The translations under genes and the position numbers were made by a program. This document shows positions 57,438 to 64,000 of a stretch of 64,000 bases of DNA, in pieces. The stretch lies in assembly GCF_024171885.1 (NCBI RefSeq), contig NZ_JAMTCP010000010.1, forward strand, positions 37,648-101,647. The letters run 5' to 3'. The notes beneath the pieces are model-generated. The model was not told where the DNA came from. It made no database searches and saw only the letters and a list, made by a program, of their open reading frames with translations. Source of the DNA: Streptoalloteichus tenebrarius. GTDB taxonomy: Bacteria; Actinomycetota; Actinomycetes; Mycobacteriales; Pseudonocardiaceae. Positions within the stretch are counted from its first letter, which is position 1. Each line of letters begins with the position of its first letter.

Positions 57438-57791
57438 TTGGCACGGGAGCTGGGGCCGTGGCTGGTGCGGCGGTTGCGGGTGCGGGGACCCTCGATGGCC
57501 CCCGCGCTCGCCGACGGCGACGTCGTCCTCGTCCGGGTCCTCGGCCGTCCGGACGAGGGAGTTCGGCCTGGTGACGTCGTGCTCGTGCGGTGGCAGGCCC
57601 GGCCGGGCCAGCTCTCGGTGAAGCGGGCCGTGCGCCGCGAGGCCGGGGGCTGGTTCGTGGTGGGCGACAACGCGTTCGCGTCCACCGACTCCCACGCGTT
57701 GGGACCGGCGACGGTGCTGGGCGTGGTCCGCTGGCGCCTGTGGCCCCGTCCGGGGCGGGTGCCCACACCGCCGGAGGCTGGGGCACCGTGA
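57438..57791 (+). CDS. sodX: SodN maturation peptidase (S26-like)
   Basis: A 117-residue peptidase related to signal peptidase I. Catalytic Ser19 is in VRGPSMAPALADGD and the Lys62 in GQLSVKRAVRRE; VVGDNAFASTDSHALGP is the third conserved box. It has no obvious transmembrane anchor and its size suits the Ni-SOD leader peptidase. It starts at TTG (57438) after GGGAGGTGA. It is divergent from sodN with 79 bases between them, unlike the usual sodN-sodX operon in streptomycetes. Confidence 0.93.
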   Translation: MARELGPWLVRRLRVRGPSMAPALADGDVVLVRVLGRPDEGVRPGDVVLVRWQARPGQLSVKRAVRREAGGWFVVGDNAFASTDSHALGPATVLGVVRWRLWPRPGRVPTPPEAGAP

Positions 57792-57858
57792 GGTGGGGGC
57801 GCCGTGAGGTGGGACGGGCGTTGACCGACGCGGCGGGCGCCGGTCAACGCCGAGCGCG

Positions 57859-58458
57859 TCAGCCGCGCAGCTTCTCGTAGTAGGCCAGGCAGTCCTCGTA
57901 GCGGGGCAGCAGGCCCGCGTCGGCCGCCTCGGCGAGGGTCGGGGCGGTGCGGTCCTTCTCCGACAGCACCGGCTCCAGGTCCGCCGGCCACGGCAGCTCC
58001 AGCGCCGGGTCGAGCGGGTTCGTGCCGTGCTCCGCGGCCGGGTTGTAGCCCTCCGAGCACAGGTACGCCATGACGGTGTCGTCCTCGAGGGCGATGAAGG
58101 CGTGCCCCAGGCCCTCGGCCAGGTAGAGGGACCGGCACTCCGCGCCGTCGAGGCGGACCGCCTCCCACCGCCCGAAGGTCGGCGAGCCCACCCGGACGTC
58201 GACCACGACGTCGAGGAGCGCGCCGCGCGGGCAGTACACGTACTTGGCCTGCCCCGGGGGGACGTCGGCGAAGTGGATCCCCCGGATGGTGCCGCGTCGG
58301 GACACCGAGTGGTTGGTCTGCGCGACGCGCAGCGGGTGGCCGACGGCCGCCACGAACGCCGGCTCCTGGTACGGAGCGGTGAACATGCCGCGGTTGTCGG
58401 GGAAGGTGGGCGGGGTGAACTCGTAGGCCCCGCTGATGGTCAGTTCCCGAACCTGCAC
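57859..58458 (-). CDS. dTDP-4-dehydrorhamnose 3,5-epimerase-type protein (RmlC-like)
   Basis: A 199-residue cupin epimerase. The active-site base His is in GTIRGIHFADVPPGQAKYVYC, and the Asp/His region LYLAEGLGHAFIALEDDTVMAYLCSE matches RmlC. It normally epimerises dTDP-4-keto-6-deoxyglucose at C3 and C5, but there are no other rml or deoxysugar genes nearby; it could act in a deoxysugar pathway elsewhere. The GTG at 58458 follows TACGCT by 8 bases. Confidence 0.9.
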   Translation of the reverse strand: MQVRELTISGAYEFTPPTFPDNRGMFTAPYQEPAFVAAVGHPLRVAQTNHSVSRRGTIRGIHFADVPPGQAKYVYCPRGALLDVVVDVRVGSPTFGRWEAVRLDGAECRSLYLAEGLGHAFIALEDDTVMAYLCSEGYNPAAEHGTNPLDPALELPWPADLEPVLSEKDRTAPTLAEAADAGLLPRYEDCLAYYEKLRG

Positions 58459-58840
58459 AGCGGACGAGCGTAGGCCGCCCGGCTCCACCGGCCCTCCAGA
58501 GGGCGTCGAGACGGCTCGGCGAACATGATCTTCCCAGACCCCGCGCGCCCCGCCGACGGCGACTGACCGACGAGTTCAACAAGCCGGACAGACGTCTTGT
58601 GAAACTGCCTCTGACCTGCGGAGAAATTCCGTCCCGCACTGTGATCCCCACCGCAGACACACCGATGATCGGCTGTCAGACTGTCCCGCACCGCAGCGTC
58701 CGTCGGCGCGTTGCCCCACCCAGGGCCGCCCGTCGACCGGTCGACGTCGCCCCGCTGCGTCGGCAGGAAAGGCCGGCTTGGGCGCGCCGCCTCCGGACGG
58801 GAGCCGCCCCGTCCGTCCCCGCACCGGCAGGAGGGACGCC
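58459..58840. other. intergenic region, no gene seen
   Basis: About 380 bases between divergent rmlC-like and malic-enzyme genes. It should hold both promoters; only the rmlC -10 is clear. No ORF with gene-like composition. Confidence 0.45.
58467..58472 (-). promoter_or_regulatory. -10 hexamer of the RmlC-like gene
   Basis: TACGCT on the minus strand ends 8 bases before the GTG at 58458. Confidence 0.4.
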
Positions 58841-60028
58841 GTGACCACCGTGAACGACCATTCCACCTCATCCACCGAGCTGTCAGACGACGAGATCTTC
58901 CGCGCCCACGAGGGCGGCAAGCTCGGGATCGAGGTGACCGCGCCGCTGACCGACCCGCGCGCGTTGTCCATCGCCTACACCCCCGGCGTGGCCAGGGTCA
59001 GCCGCGCCATCGCCGAGGACGCCTCGCTCGCCGACCGCTACACGTGGACCAACCGCCTGGTCGCGGTGGTCAGCGACGGCACGGCCGTGCTCGGGCTCGG
59101 CGACATCGGCCCCCGCGCCTCGCTGCCCGTCATGGAGGGCAAGTCCGCGCTGTTCAAGCAGTTCGGCGGCCTGGACTCCATCCCGTTGGTGCTCGACACC
59201 ACCGACGTCGACGAGATCGTGGAGACCCTGGTCCGGCTCCGGCCGTCGTTCGGCGCGGTGAACCTGGAGGACATCTCCGCGCCCCGGTGCTTCGAGCTGG
59301 AGGACCGGCTCGTGGAGGCGCTGGACTGCCCGGTCATGCACGACGACCAGCACGGCACGGCGATCGTCGTGCTGGCCGCGCTCCGGGGCGCCACCACCGT
59401 GCTCGACCGGCGGCTCCCCGAGCTGAGGGTGGTCATCTCCGGGGCGGGGGCGGCCGGGGTCGCCTGCGCCAGGATCCTGCTGGCCGCCGGCGTCGGCGAG
59501 GTGACCGTGCTGGACTCGCGCGGCATCGTCCACCCCGACCGGGACGGCCTGAACCCGATCAAGGCCGAACTCGCCGAGCTGACCAATCCGCGCCGGCTCT
59601 CGGGCGGCCCCGCCGAGGCGCTCAAGGGCGCGGACGTCTTCGTCGGCCTGTCGGCGTCGACGGTGTCCGAGGAGCTGATCGCCAGCATGGCGCCGGGCTC
59701 CGTCGTGTTCGCGTTGTCCAACCCCGATCCGGAGATCCACCCCTCCGTGGCGGCGCGCCACGCCGCCGTGGTCGCCACCGGGCGCAGCGACTTCCCGAAC
59801 CAGATCAACAACGTGCTCGCGTTCCCCGGGGTGTTCCGGGGGGCGCTGGACGCCGGGGCCCGTCGGATCACCGAGCGCATGAAGCTGGCCGCCGCCGAGG
59901 CGATCGTCGGCGTGGTCGGCGACGACCTGGCGCCCGACCGCATCGTGCCGAGCCCGCTCGACCCGAGGGTCGGCCCCGCGGTCGCGGCCGCTGTCGCCAG
60001 GGCGGCGCAGGAGGACGGAGTAGCCTGA
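58841..60028 (+). CDS. NAD(P)-dependent malic enzyme
   Basis: A 395-residue malic enzyme that decarboxylates malate to pyruvate. Landmarks: IAYTPGVARVS (N-terminal), VLGLGDIGPRASLPVMEGKS (metal/substrate), CPVMHDDQHGTAIVVLAAL (metal ligand Asp and the Asp-Asp-Gln-His-Gly motif), NAD fold VVISGAGAAGVACARIL and NPDPEIHPSV. The size fits the short bacterial form without a phosphotransacetylase domain. The GTG at 58841 follows CAGGAGGG. Which cofactor is used cannot be told here. Confidence 0.95.
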   Translation: MTTVNDHSTSSTELSDDEIFRAHEGGKLGIEVTAPLTDPRALSIAYTPGVARVSRAIAEDASLADRYTWTNRLVAVVSDGTAVLGLGDIGPRASLPVMEGKSALFKQFGGLDSIPLVLDTTDVDEIVETLVRLRPSFGAVNLEDISAPRCFELEDRLVEALDCPVMHDDQHGTAIVVLAALRGATTVLDRRLPELRVVISGAGAAGVACARILLAAGVGEVTVLDSRGIVHPDRDGLNPIKAELAELTNPRRLSGGPAEALKGADVFVGLSASTVSEELIASMAPGSVVFALSNPDPEIHPSVAARHAAVVATGRSDFPNQINNVLAFPGVFRGALDAGARRITERMKLAAAEAIVGVVGDDLAPDRIVPSPLDPRVGPAVAAAVARAAQEDGVA

Positions 60029-60295
60029 GCCCGGCGGGAATCGTTGAGATTCCACCAGCAACATCACCGGACGGGGGACAGACCCGTCACCTGAACGCCA
60101 GACTAGTCGGCACGGCCGGTCCGCTGTGGTGGGTGGTCGGAGCGGGTGTACGACGGATGGCGGGTGATTGTCCTTCGGACGGGTGAGTACCTGCGGGTTC
60201 GGGCCTCCCGCCGGGCCCGGTCCGGGGTGCACTGCTCAGACAGCCGCCGCCCGGCCACCGCCGCCACGGTGGCGGGGAGTCGACAGGGGTGGAAC

Positions 60296-63200
60296 GTGGC
60301 CGACCGGGTCGAGCGGACGGGAGGCGCTCCGGTGGTGGGCGACGCGGGACGAGCGGCGGCCGGCGAGCGGCATCCGGACTGGCGCCCCGCCCTGCCGTCC
60401 GGGCCCGCGCTGCGGTGCGACGCGCACGGCCTGGTGCTCGCCGTGACCCCGGAGCTGGCCGCCCTGGCCGGGACCACCCCCGACGAACTCGTCGGCGCGA
60501 AGGTCGACGACCTCGTGGTCGGGGACGGCCAGGACGCCCGGTTAGTCCGCCAGGACGGGCGACCCCTGCCCGTGCGGCTGGTGACCTGGCCGCTGCCCGA
60601 CGGCGGCCGGGTCGTGGCGGTCGTCGACGTCTCGGACCTGGCCTGCGCCGCCGCCGGGTTGCGGGACGAGCAGCGCCGCCTCAACGAGGTGCAGCGGGTG
60701 GCCGGGATCGGCTCGTGGGAGTTCGACCCGGCCACCGGCGAGACCATCTGGTCGCCGAGCCACTACGAGCTGCTCGGCCTGGAGCCCGGCACGGTCGTGC
60801 CCGGCGCCGAGGCCGTCCTGGCCCTCATCCACCCCGACGACCGGGAGAAGGTCCTCTCCTACTGGTCCGACCACAAGGCCAGCGGCGCGCCCATCCAGAT
60901 CGAGTACCGGGTGCGGCGACCGGACGGCGAACTGCGCCGCATCCGGGGCGAGGCCGAGGCCAAGCGCGACGCCGACGGGCGCATCGTCCGCATCACCGGC
61001 TACATCAGGGACATCACCGACCAGTGGCGGGCCGAGACCGAGCTGGCCGCCGAACGCGCCCGCCTGCTGGAGGCCCAGCGCATCGCCCGCATGGGGAGCT
61101 GGAGCTACGAGGTCGCCACCGGCGTCGTACGCCGCAGCGAGGCGCTCAACGAGCTGTACGCCGACGCCGGCGCCGGCAACGACTTCGCCGACCTGCTGGC
61201 CGGCATCCACCCCGACGACCGGCCGCGGATCGTCGCCCTCCGCGACCAGCTCCTGCGCGGCCCGCACGGCAAGACCGTCGAGGTGGAGATCCGCGGCGCG
61301 CGCGGCGAGCAGGTCTACGTGGGCCGCGCCAGGGCGGAGCGCGGGCCGGACGGCGAGATCGCGTGGTTGCAGGGCACCGTGCAGGACGTCACCGAGCAAC
61401 GCGCGTTGGAGCGCCAGCTCCGGGAGGAGCGGCGGCGGCTCAACGACGCGCAGCGCGTGGCGCGGCTGGGCACCTGGGAGTGGGACCCGGCCACCGACGA
61501 GACCGCGTGGTCGGACATGCTGCACGAGCTGTACGGCGTGCCGACCACCGAGCGCACCACCCACCAGACCTACCTCTCCCTGGTCCACCCCGACGACCGG
61601 GACTGGGTGGACGAGAAGTGGCGGGAGCTGCGCCAGGACCACCGCCCGGTGGTGTGCGAACACCGGATCGTGCGGCGGGACGGGGTGATGCGGGTGTTCC
61701 GCTGCCACGGGGCCGCGGTCCGCGACCCGGACGGGCGCGTCATCCTCGTCGGCACCGCCCAGGACGTCACCGAGCAACGGGCCACCGAGACCAGGATGGA
61801 GCGGTCCAGCCAGCGGTTCACCGACCTCGTGTCGATCACACCCGTCGGCATCGGACTGTTCGACGGCAACGAGCGCCTGGTCGACGCCAACGAGGCGTTG
61901 TGCGACCTCCTGGGCTACGACCTCGACCAGCTCCGCGGCATGACCGCCGAGCAGCTCACACACCCGGAGGAACGGGCGGAGCGCAGACGCTCGGCGTCCC
62001 GCATCAACGCCGGCAACGACCGCAGTTACCGCATACCCCAACGGATGCTGATGCGGGCCGACGGGGAGCCGGTGTACTGCGAGCTGCACATCGCGGTGTC
62101 CGTCCAGGACGACGGGCGCCGCTTCTGGCTCGTCGTGCACCAGGACATCACCGAGCGGCGGCGCGCGGCGGAGGCGCTGCGGCACCAGGCGACCCACGAC
62201 GACCTCACCGGCCTGCCCAACCGGGCCGCCGTCAAGGAACTCCTCGGCCGGCTGCTGCACGAGGACGGCTCGAAGGTCGCGGTGCTGTTCTGCGACATCG
62301 ACAACTTCAAGCGGGTCAACGACTCCCTCGGGCACGACGCGGGGGACGAGCTGCTGGTGGCGTTGGCCCGACGGCTGGAGAGCGGCCTGCCCGACGGGTG
62401 CACGGCCGCCAGGCTCTCCGGCGACGAGTACGTGATCATCTGCTCCGACGTCGACCGGGTCGGCGGGGTGGAGGCGCTGGCCAGGAAGGTGGCCAGCCTG
62501 CTGCGCACGGCCGTGCCGGTCCACGGCCAGCTCGTCCGCGTCTCGGCGGCGATCGGCGCGGCCGTGCCCAACGGGTCGCGGCCCACCGGCGCGGACCTCC
62601 TGCGGTTCGCGGACGCGGCCATGTTCGAGGCGAAGAGCCGGGGCGCCGGCAAGGTGTCGTTGGCCAGCGCCGCGCTGATGGCCAGCGCGGACCGGCAGGT
62701 GCACCTGGAGGGGCAGCTCAGGGACGCGCTGGCCAGGGACGGCCTGGCGCTGCACTTCCAGCCCGTGGTGGGCGCGGACGGCGCGGTGCTCACCGCGGAG
62801 GCGTTGGTGCGGTGGCCGCACCCCGACCGGGGGCTGTTGGCGCCGGGTGTCTTCCTCCCCGTGGCCGAGCAGGGCGACCTGCTGCGGGAGCTGGACCGGT
62901 GGGTGCTGCGCACCGCTCTGCGCGAGGCGGCGCGGTGGCCGCTCCAGGACGGCCGTCCCGTGGCCGTCGCGGTGAACCTGGCCGGTCTGGTGCCCGGCGA
63001 CCCCGACTTCGTGGACTCGGTGTGCGCGGCGGTGGTGGAGAGCGGCGTCGCCTTCGACCGGGTGGTGCTGGAGCTGGTGGAGACCGCGTTGGTGGACCTG
63101 CCGTCGCGGACGAGGGCGCAGATGGCGGAACTGGTGGAGCGCGGCGTGCGCTTCGCGGTCGACGACTTCGGCACGGGCTACTCGTCACTGGCCCGGTTGA

Positions 63201-63481
63201 AGGAGTTGCCGGCGCAGATCGTGAAGGTGGACCGCCGGTTCGTCTCCGGGGTGGGCAACGACCCGGCCGACCTGGCGGTCGCCAAGGCCGTCGTGGACAT
63301 GGCCAGAGCGATGGGACGGCACTGCGTCGCGGAGGGCGTCGAGACCGCGACCCAGTTCCACGTGCTGCGCGGGGTCGGCGTCGACGCCTACCAGGGCTGG
63401 CTGTTCTCGCGCGCGGTGGCGGCGCGGGAGTTCCGCACCCTCCTGGGGCTGGGACCGCTGCACGTCCCGCGCTCCCGCTGA
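60296..63481 (+). CDS. multi-PAS GGDEF-EAL protein (c-di-GMP metabolism)
   Basis: A 1061-residue signalling protein with five PAS-type domains (about residues 35-115, 132-242, 262-365, 385-495 and 502-618), a GGDEF domain (632-795) and an EAL domain (799-1045). The diguanylate cyclase signature is SGDEY (708-712) in place of GGDEF, so the cyclase may be weak or act as a GTP-binding regulator. The EAL residues look complete: EALVRW, VAVNLAG, LELVETAL, DDFGTGYSS, IVKVDRRF, VAEGVET, YQGWLFS. It probably degrades c-di-GMP. The GTG at 60296 follows GGGGTGG; a longer frame from 60146 is less likely. Codon 83 is TTA. Confidence 0.9.
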   Translation: MADRVERTGGAPVVGDAGRAAAGERHPDWRPALPSGPALRCDAHGLVLAVTPELAALAGTTPDELVGAKVDDLVVGDGQDARLVRQDGRPLPVRLVTWPLPDGGRVVAVVDVSDLACAAAGLRDEQRRLNEVQRVAGIGSWEFDPATGETIWSPSHYELLGLEPGTVVPGAEAVLALIHPDDREKVLSYWSDHKASGAPIQIEYRVRRPDGELRRIRGEAEAKRDADGRIVRITGYIRDITDQWRAETELAAERARLLEAQRIARMGSWSYEVATGVVRRSEALNELYADAGAGNDFADLLAGIHPDDRPRIVALRDQLLRGPHGKTVEVEIRGARGEQVYVGRARAERGPDGEIAWLQGTVQDVTEQRALERQLREERRRLNDAQRVARLGTWEWDPATDETAWSDMLHELYGVPTTERTTHQTYLSLVHPDDRDWVDEKWRELRQDHRPVVCEHRIVRRDGVMRVFRCHGAAVRDPDGRVILVGTAQDVTEQRATETRMERSSQRFTDLVSITPVGIGLFDGNERLVDANEALCDLLGYDLDQLRGMTAEQLTHPEERAERRRSASRINAGNDRSYRIPQRMLMRADGEPVYCELHIAVSVQDDGRRFWLVVHQDITERRRAAEALRHQATHDDLTGLPNRAAVKELLGRLLHEDGSKVAVLFCDIDNFKRVNDSLGHDAGDELLVALARRLESGLPDGCTAARLSGDEYVIICSDVDRVGGVEALARKVASLLRTAVPVHGQLVRVSAAIGAAVPNGSRPTGADLLRFADAAMFEAKSRGAGKVSLASAALMASADRQVHLEGQLRDALARDGLALHFQPVVGADGAVLTAEALVRWPHPDRGLLAPGVFLPVAEQGDLLRELDRWVLRTALREAARWPLQDGRPVAVAVNLAGLVPGDPDFVDSVCAAVVESGVAFDRVVLELVETALVDLPSRTRAQMAELVERGVRFAVDDFGTGYSSLARLKELPAQIVKVDRRFVSGVGNDPADLAVAKAVVDMARAMGRHCVAEGVETATQFHVLRGVGVDAYQGWLFSRAVAAREFRTLLGLGPLHVPRSR
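60542..60544 (+). promoter_or_regulatory. TTA leucine codon within the PAS-GGDEF-EAL gene
   Basis: The in-frame TTA (codon 83) is extremely rare in such GC-rich genomes; in streptomycetes such codons need the developmental tRNA bldA. Confidence 0.5.
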
Positions 63482-63786
63482 CGGGGCTCCTGCTGACGGG
63501 CTCTCACTGACCCGTGCCCGCTGGCGCGCCCCCGCTGGCCGCGCTCCCACTGACGGGGTGCTGCCGGTGGGCGTCTCACCGACGCGCACTCACTGACCCG
63601 TGCCCACGCCTGGGTTCCCGTGCCTGGGCTTCGGTGGCCTTCGCGCGTCCTCGTCCCCGGCACTCCCGGCGGCCTCGACGCCCTCGCGCTCTCCCACCCG
63701 GGTACAGCCCCCACCCGTCCCGGGGGGCGAGCCCCGCTCCAGCCTAACCAAGAACAACAGAGCGCCACCAGTCAGGAACAGTCCGC

Positions 63787-63825
63787 TGTGGATAACTCAG
63801 GGGGCTGTGGACAACTTCGTCCACA
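63787..63825. promoter_or_regulatory. DnaA-box-like cluster
   Basis: TGTGGATAA (63787-63795) and TGTGGACAA (63806-63814) are DnaA boxes on the minus strand, 19 bases apart, followed by the inverted TCGTCCACA (63817-63825), one base off the consensus. TGTGGAC and GTCCACA also form a hairpin. Confidence 0.55.
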
Positions 63826-63923
63826 GTGGAGTGAAGTTGTTCACTACATCGGAGGATGTGCCCAGCGAAGGCTTGCGCAAGAGGTCGATGTTCACACCCG
63901 CCTGTGGCACCAACCGGAGCCTC

Positions 63924-63956
63924 GCCCGAAGCCGAAGCCGAAGCCGAAGCCGAAGC
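63924..63956. repeat. GCCGAA hexamer repeat
   Basis: Five consecutive CCGAAG/GCCGAA units near 63924-63956, followed by CCCGAA-type units to the window end. Confidence 0.85.
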
Positions 63957-64000
63957 CTCGCCGAGCCCCAACCCGAACCCGAACCGAGCCCGAGCCCGAA

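Larger units (their letters stand above)
63482..64000. other. non-coding region with DnaA-like boxes and short repeats
   Basis: Nothing gene-like in this last part. It has CACTGACCCGTGCCC-type short repeats (63510-63605), three DnaA-box-like sequences (63787-63825) and a GCCGAA hexamer repeat near the right edge. A gene could start or end just beyond the window. Confidence 0.5.

Noticed and set aside
60146..60295. N-terminal extension of the PAS-GGDEF-EAL protein from 60146
   Set aside because: The 50 extra residues have no domain character; the GTG at 60296 has a ribosome site and starts just before the first PAS domain.
38745..63825. Replication origin, from the DnaA-box pairs
   Set aside because: Only two or three boxes per site and none of the usual origin genes nearby; reported instead as possible DnaA-binding modules.
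63744..63971. 75-codon minus-strand ORF at the window end
   Set aside because: It is built on the GCCGAA repeat (SASASAS) and DnaA-box sequences; no ribosome site or family similarity.

Overview
The window is a stretch of chromosome from a very GC-rich actinobacterium. Many genes start with GTG, signal peptides and lipoboxes are of the Gram-positive type, and there are actinobacterial signature genes (WhiB1, MtrAB-LpqB, bL37, RsrA/SigH, PdtaS, DUF3499). Gene order follows the Mycobacterium tuberculosis block around Rv3218-Rv3260, with insertions. Nickel superoxide dismutase and the sequence style suggest a Pseudonocardiaceae-like genus (Saccharothrix/Actinosynnema type); that assignment is inference.

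Layout. 1-7.7 kb: 3' part of a large membrane protein, a zincin-like metallopeptidase, DUF3499, then the mannose-phosphate cluster manB, Trm112, SIS-domain protein and manA. 7.9-10.5 kb: a cation efflux protein and an amino-acid permease. 10.6-13.2 kb (minus strand): a Sco1, PCuAC and Tat-exported Dyp-peroxidase operon. 13.6-16.2 kb: an aldo/keto reductase and an orphan MutL. 16.2-17.1 kb: debris with an IS5-type transposase remnant. 17.2-22.4 kb: a membrane-embedded hydrolase, ahcY and an unknown coiled-coil protein. 23.2-33.8 kb: the core block tmk, mtrA, mtrB, lpqB, comF, hpf, secA. 33.9-38.5 kb: Rv3235-like protein, HAD, DUF3558 lipoprotein, SpoU methyltransferase, wax-ester synthase and DUF6912. 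38.9-46.5 kb: VOC protein, pruA, lipoprotein, aroA-rsgA, HMCES/YedK and an alpha/beta hydrolase. 46.5-47.8 kb: two decayed IS481-type copies in direct repeat. 47.8-53.6 kb: ybaK, sigH-rsrA, bL37, a biotinyl/lipoyl protein, pdtaS, whiB1 and a lipid kinase. 53.8-63.5 kb: a small membrane protein, an FG-GAP secreted protein, GNAT, histidine phosphatase, sodN/sodX, rmlC-like epimerase, malic enzyme and a large PAS-GGDEF-EAL protein. The last 500 bases are non-coding and carry DnaA-box-like sequences.

How genes work together. manA/manB feed GDP-mannose and mannolipid supply. MtrAB-LpqB is the essential envelope/cell-cycle signalling unit, beside SecA and ribosome hibernation factor HPF. SigH-RsrA is a thiol-redox switch; a perfect GGAAT-N18-GTT promoter precedes sigH and another precedes pruA, suggesting a local redox regulon. 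whiB1 has two tandem CRP-like palindromes, as in mycobacteria. About a dozen genes have a TANNNT -10 hexamer only 6-8 bases before the start codon, which predicts leaderless mRNAs and was used here to choose several starts.

No CRISPR array, rRNA, tRNA, prophage or biosynthetic gene cluster was seen. No clear-cut novel system stands out. The best leads are the hydrolase split by a membrane domain, the sigH leader with a possible long isoform, the DnaA-box pairs, and a recurrent GTCCAC-N-GTGGAC palindrome.
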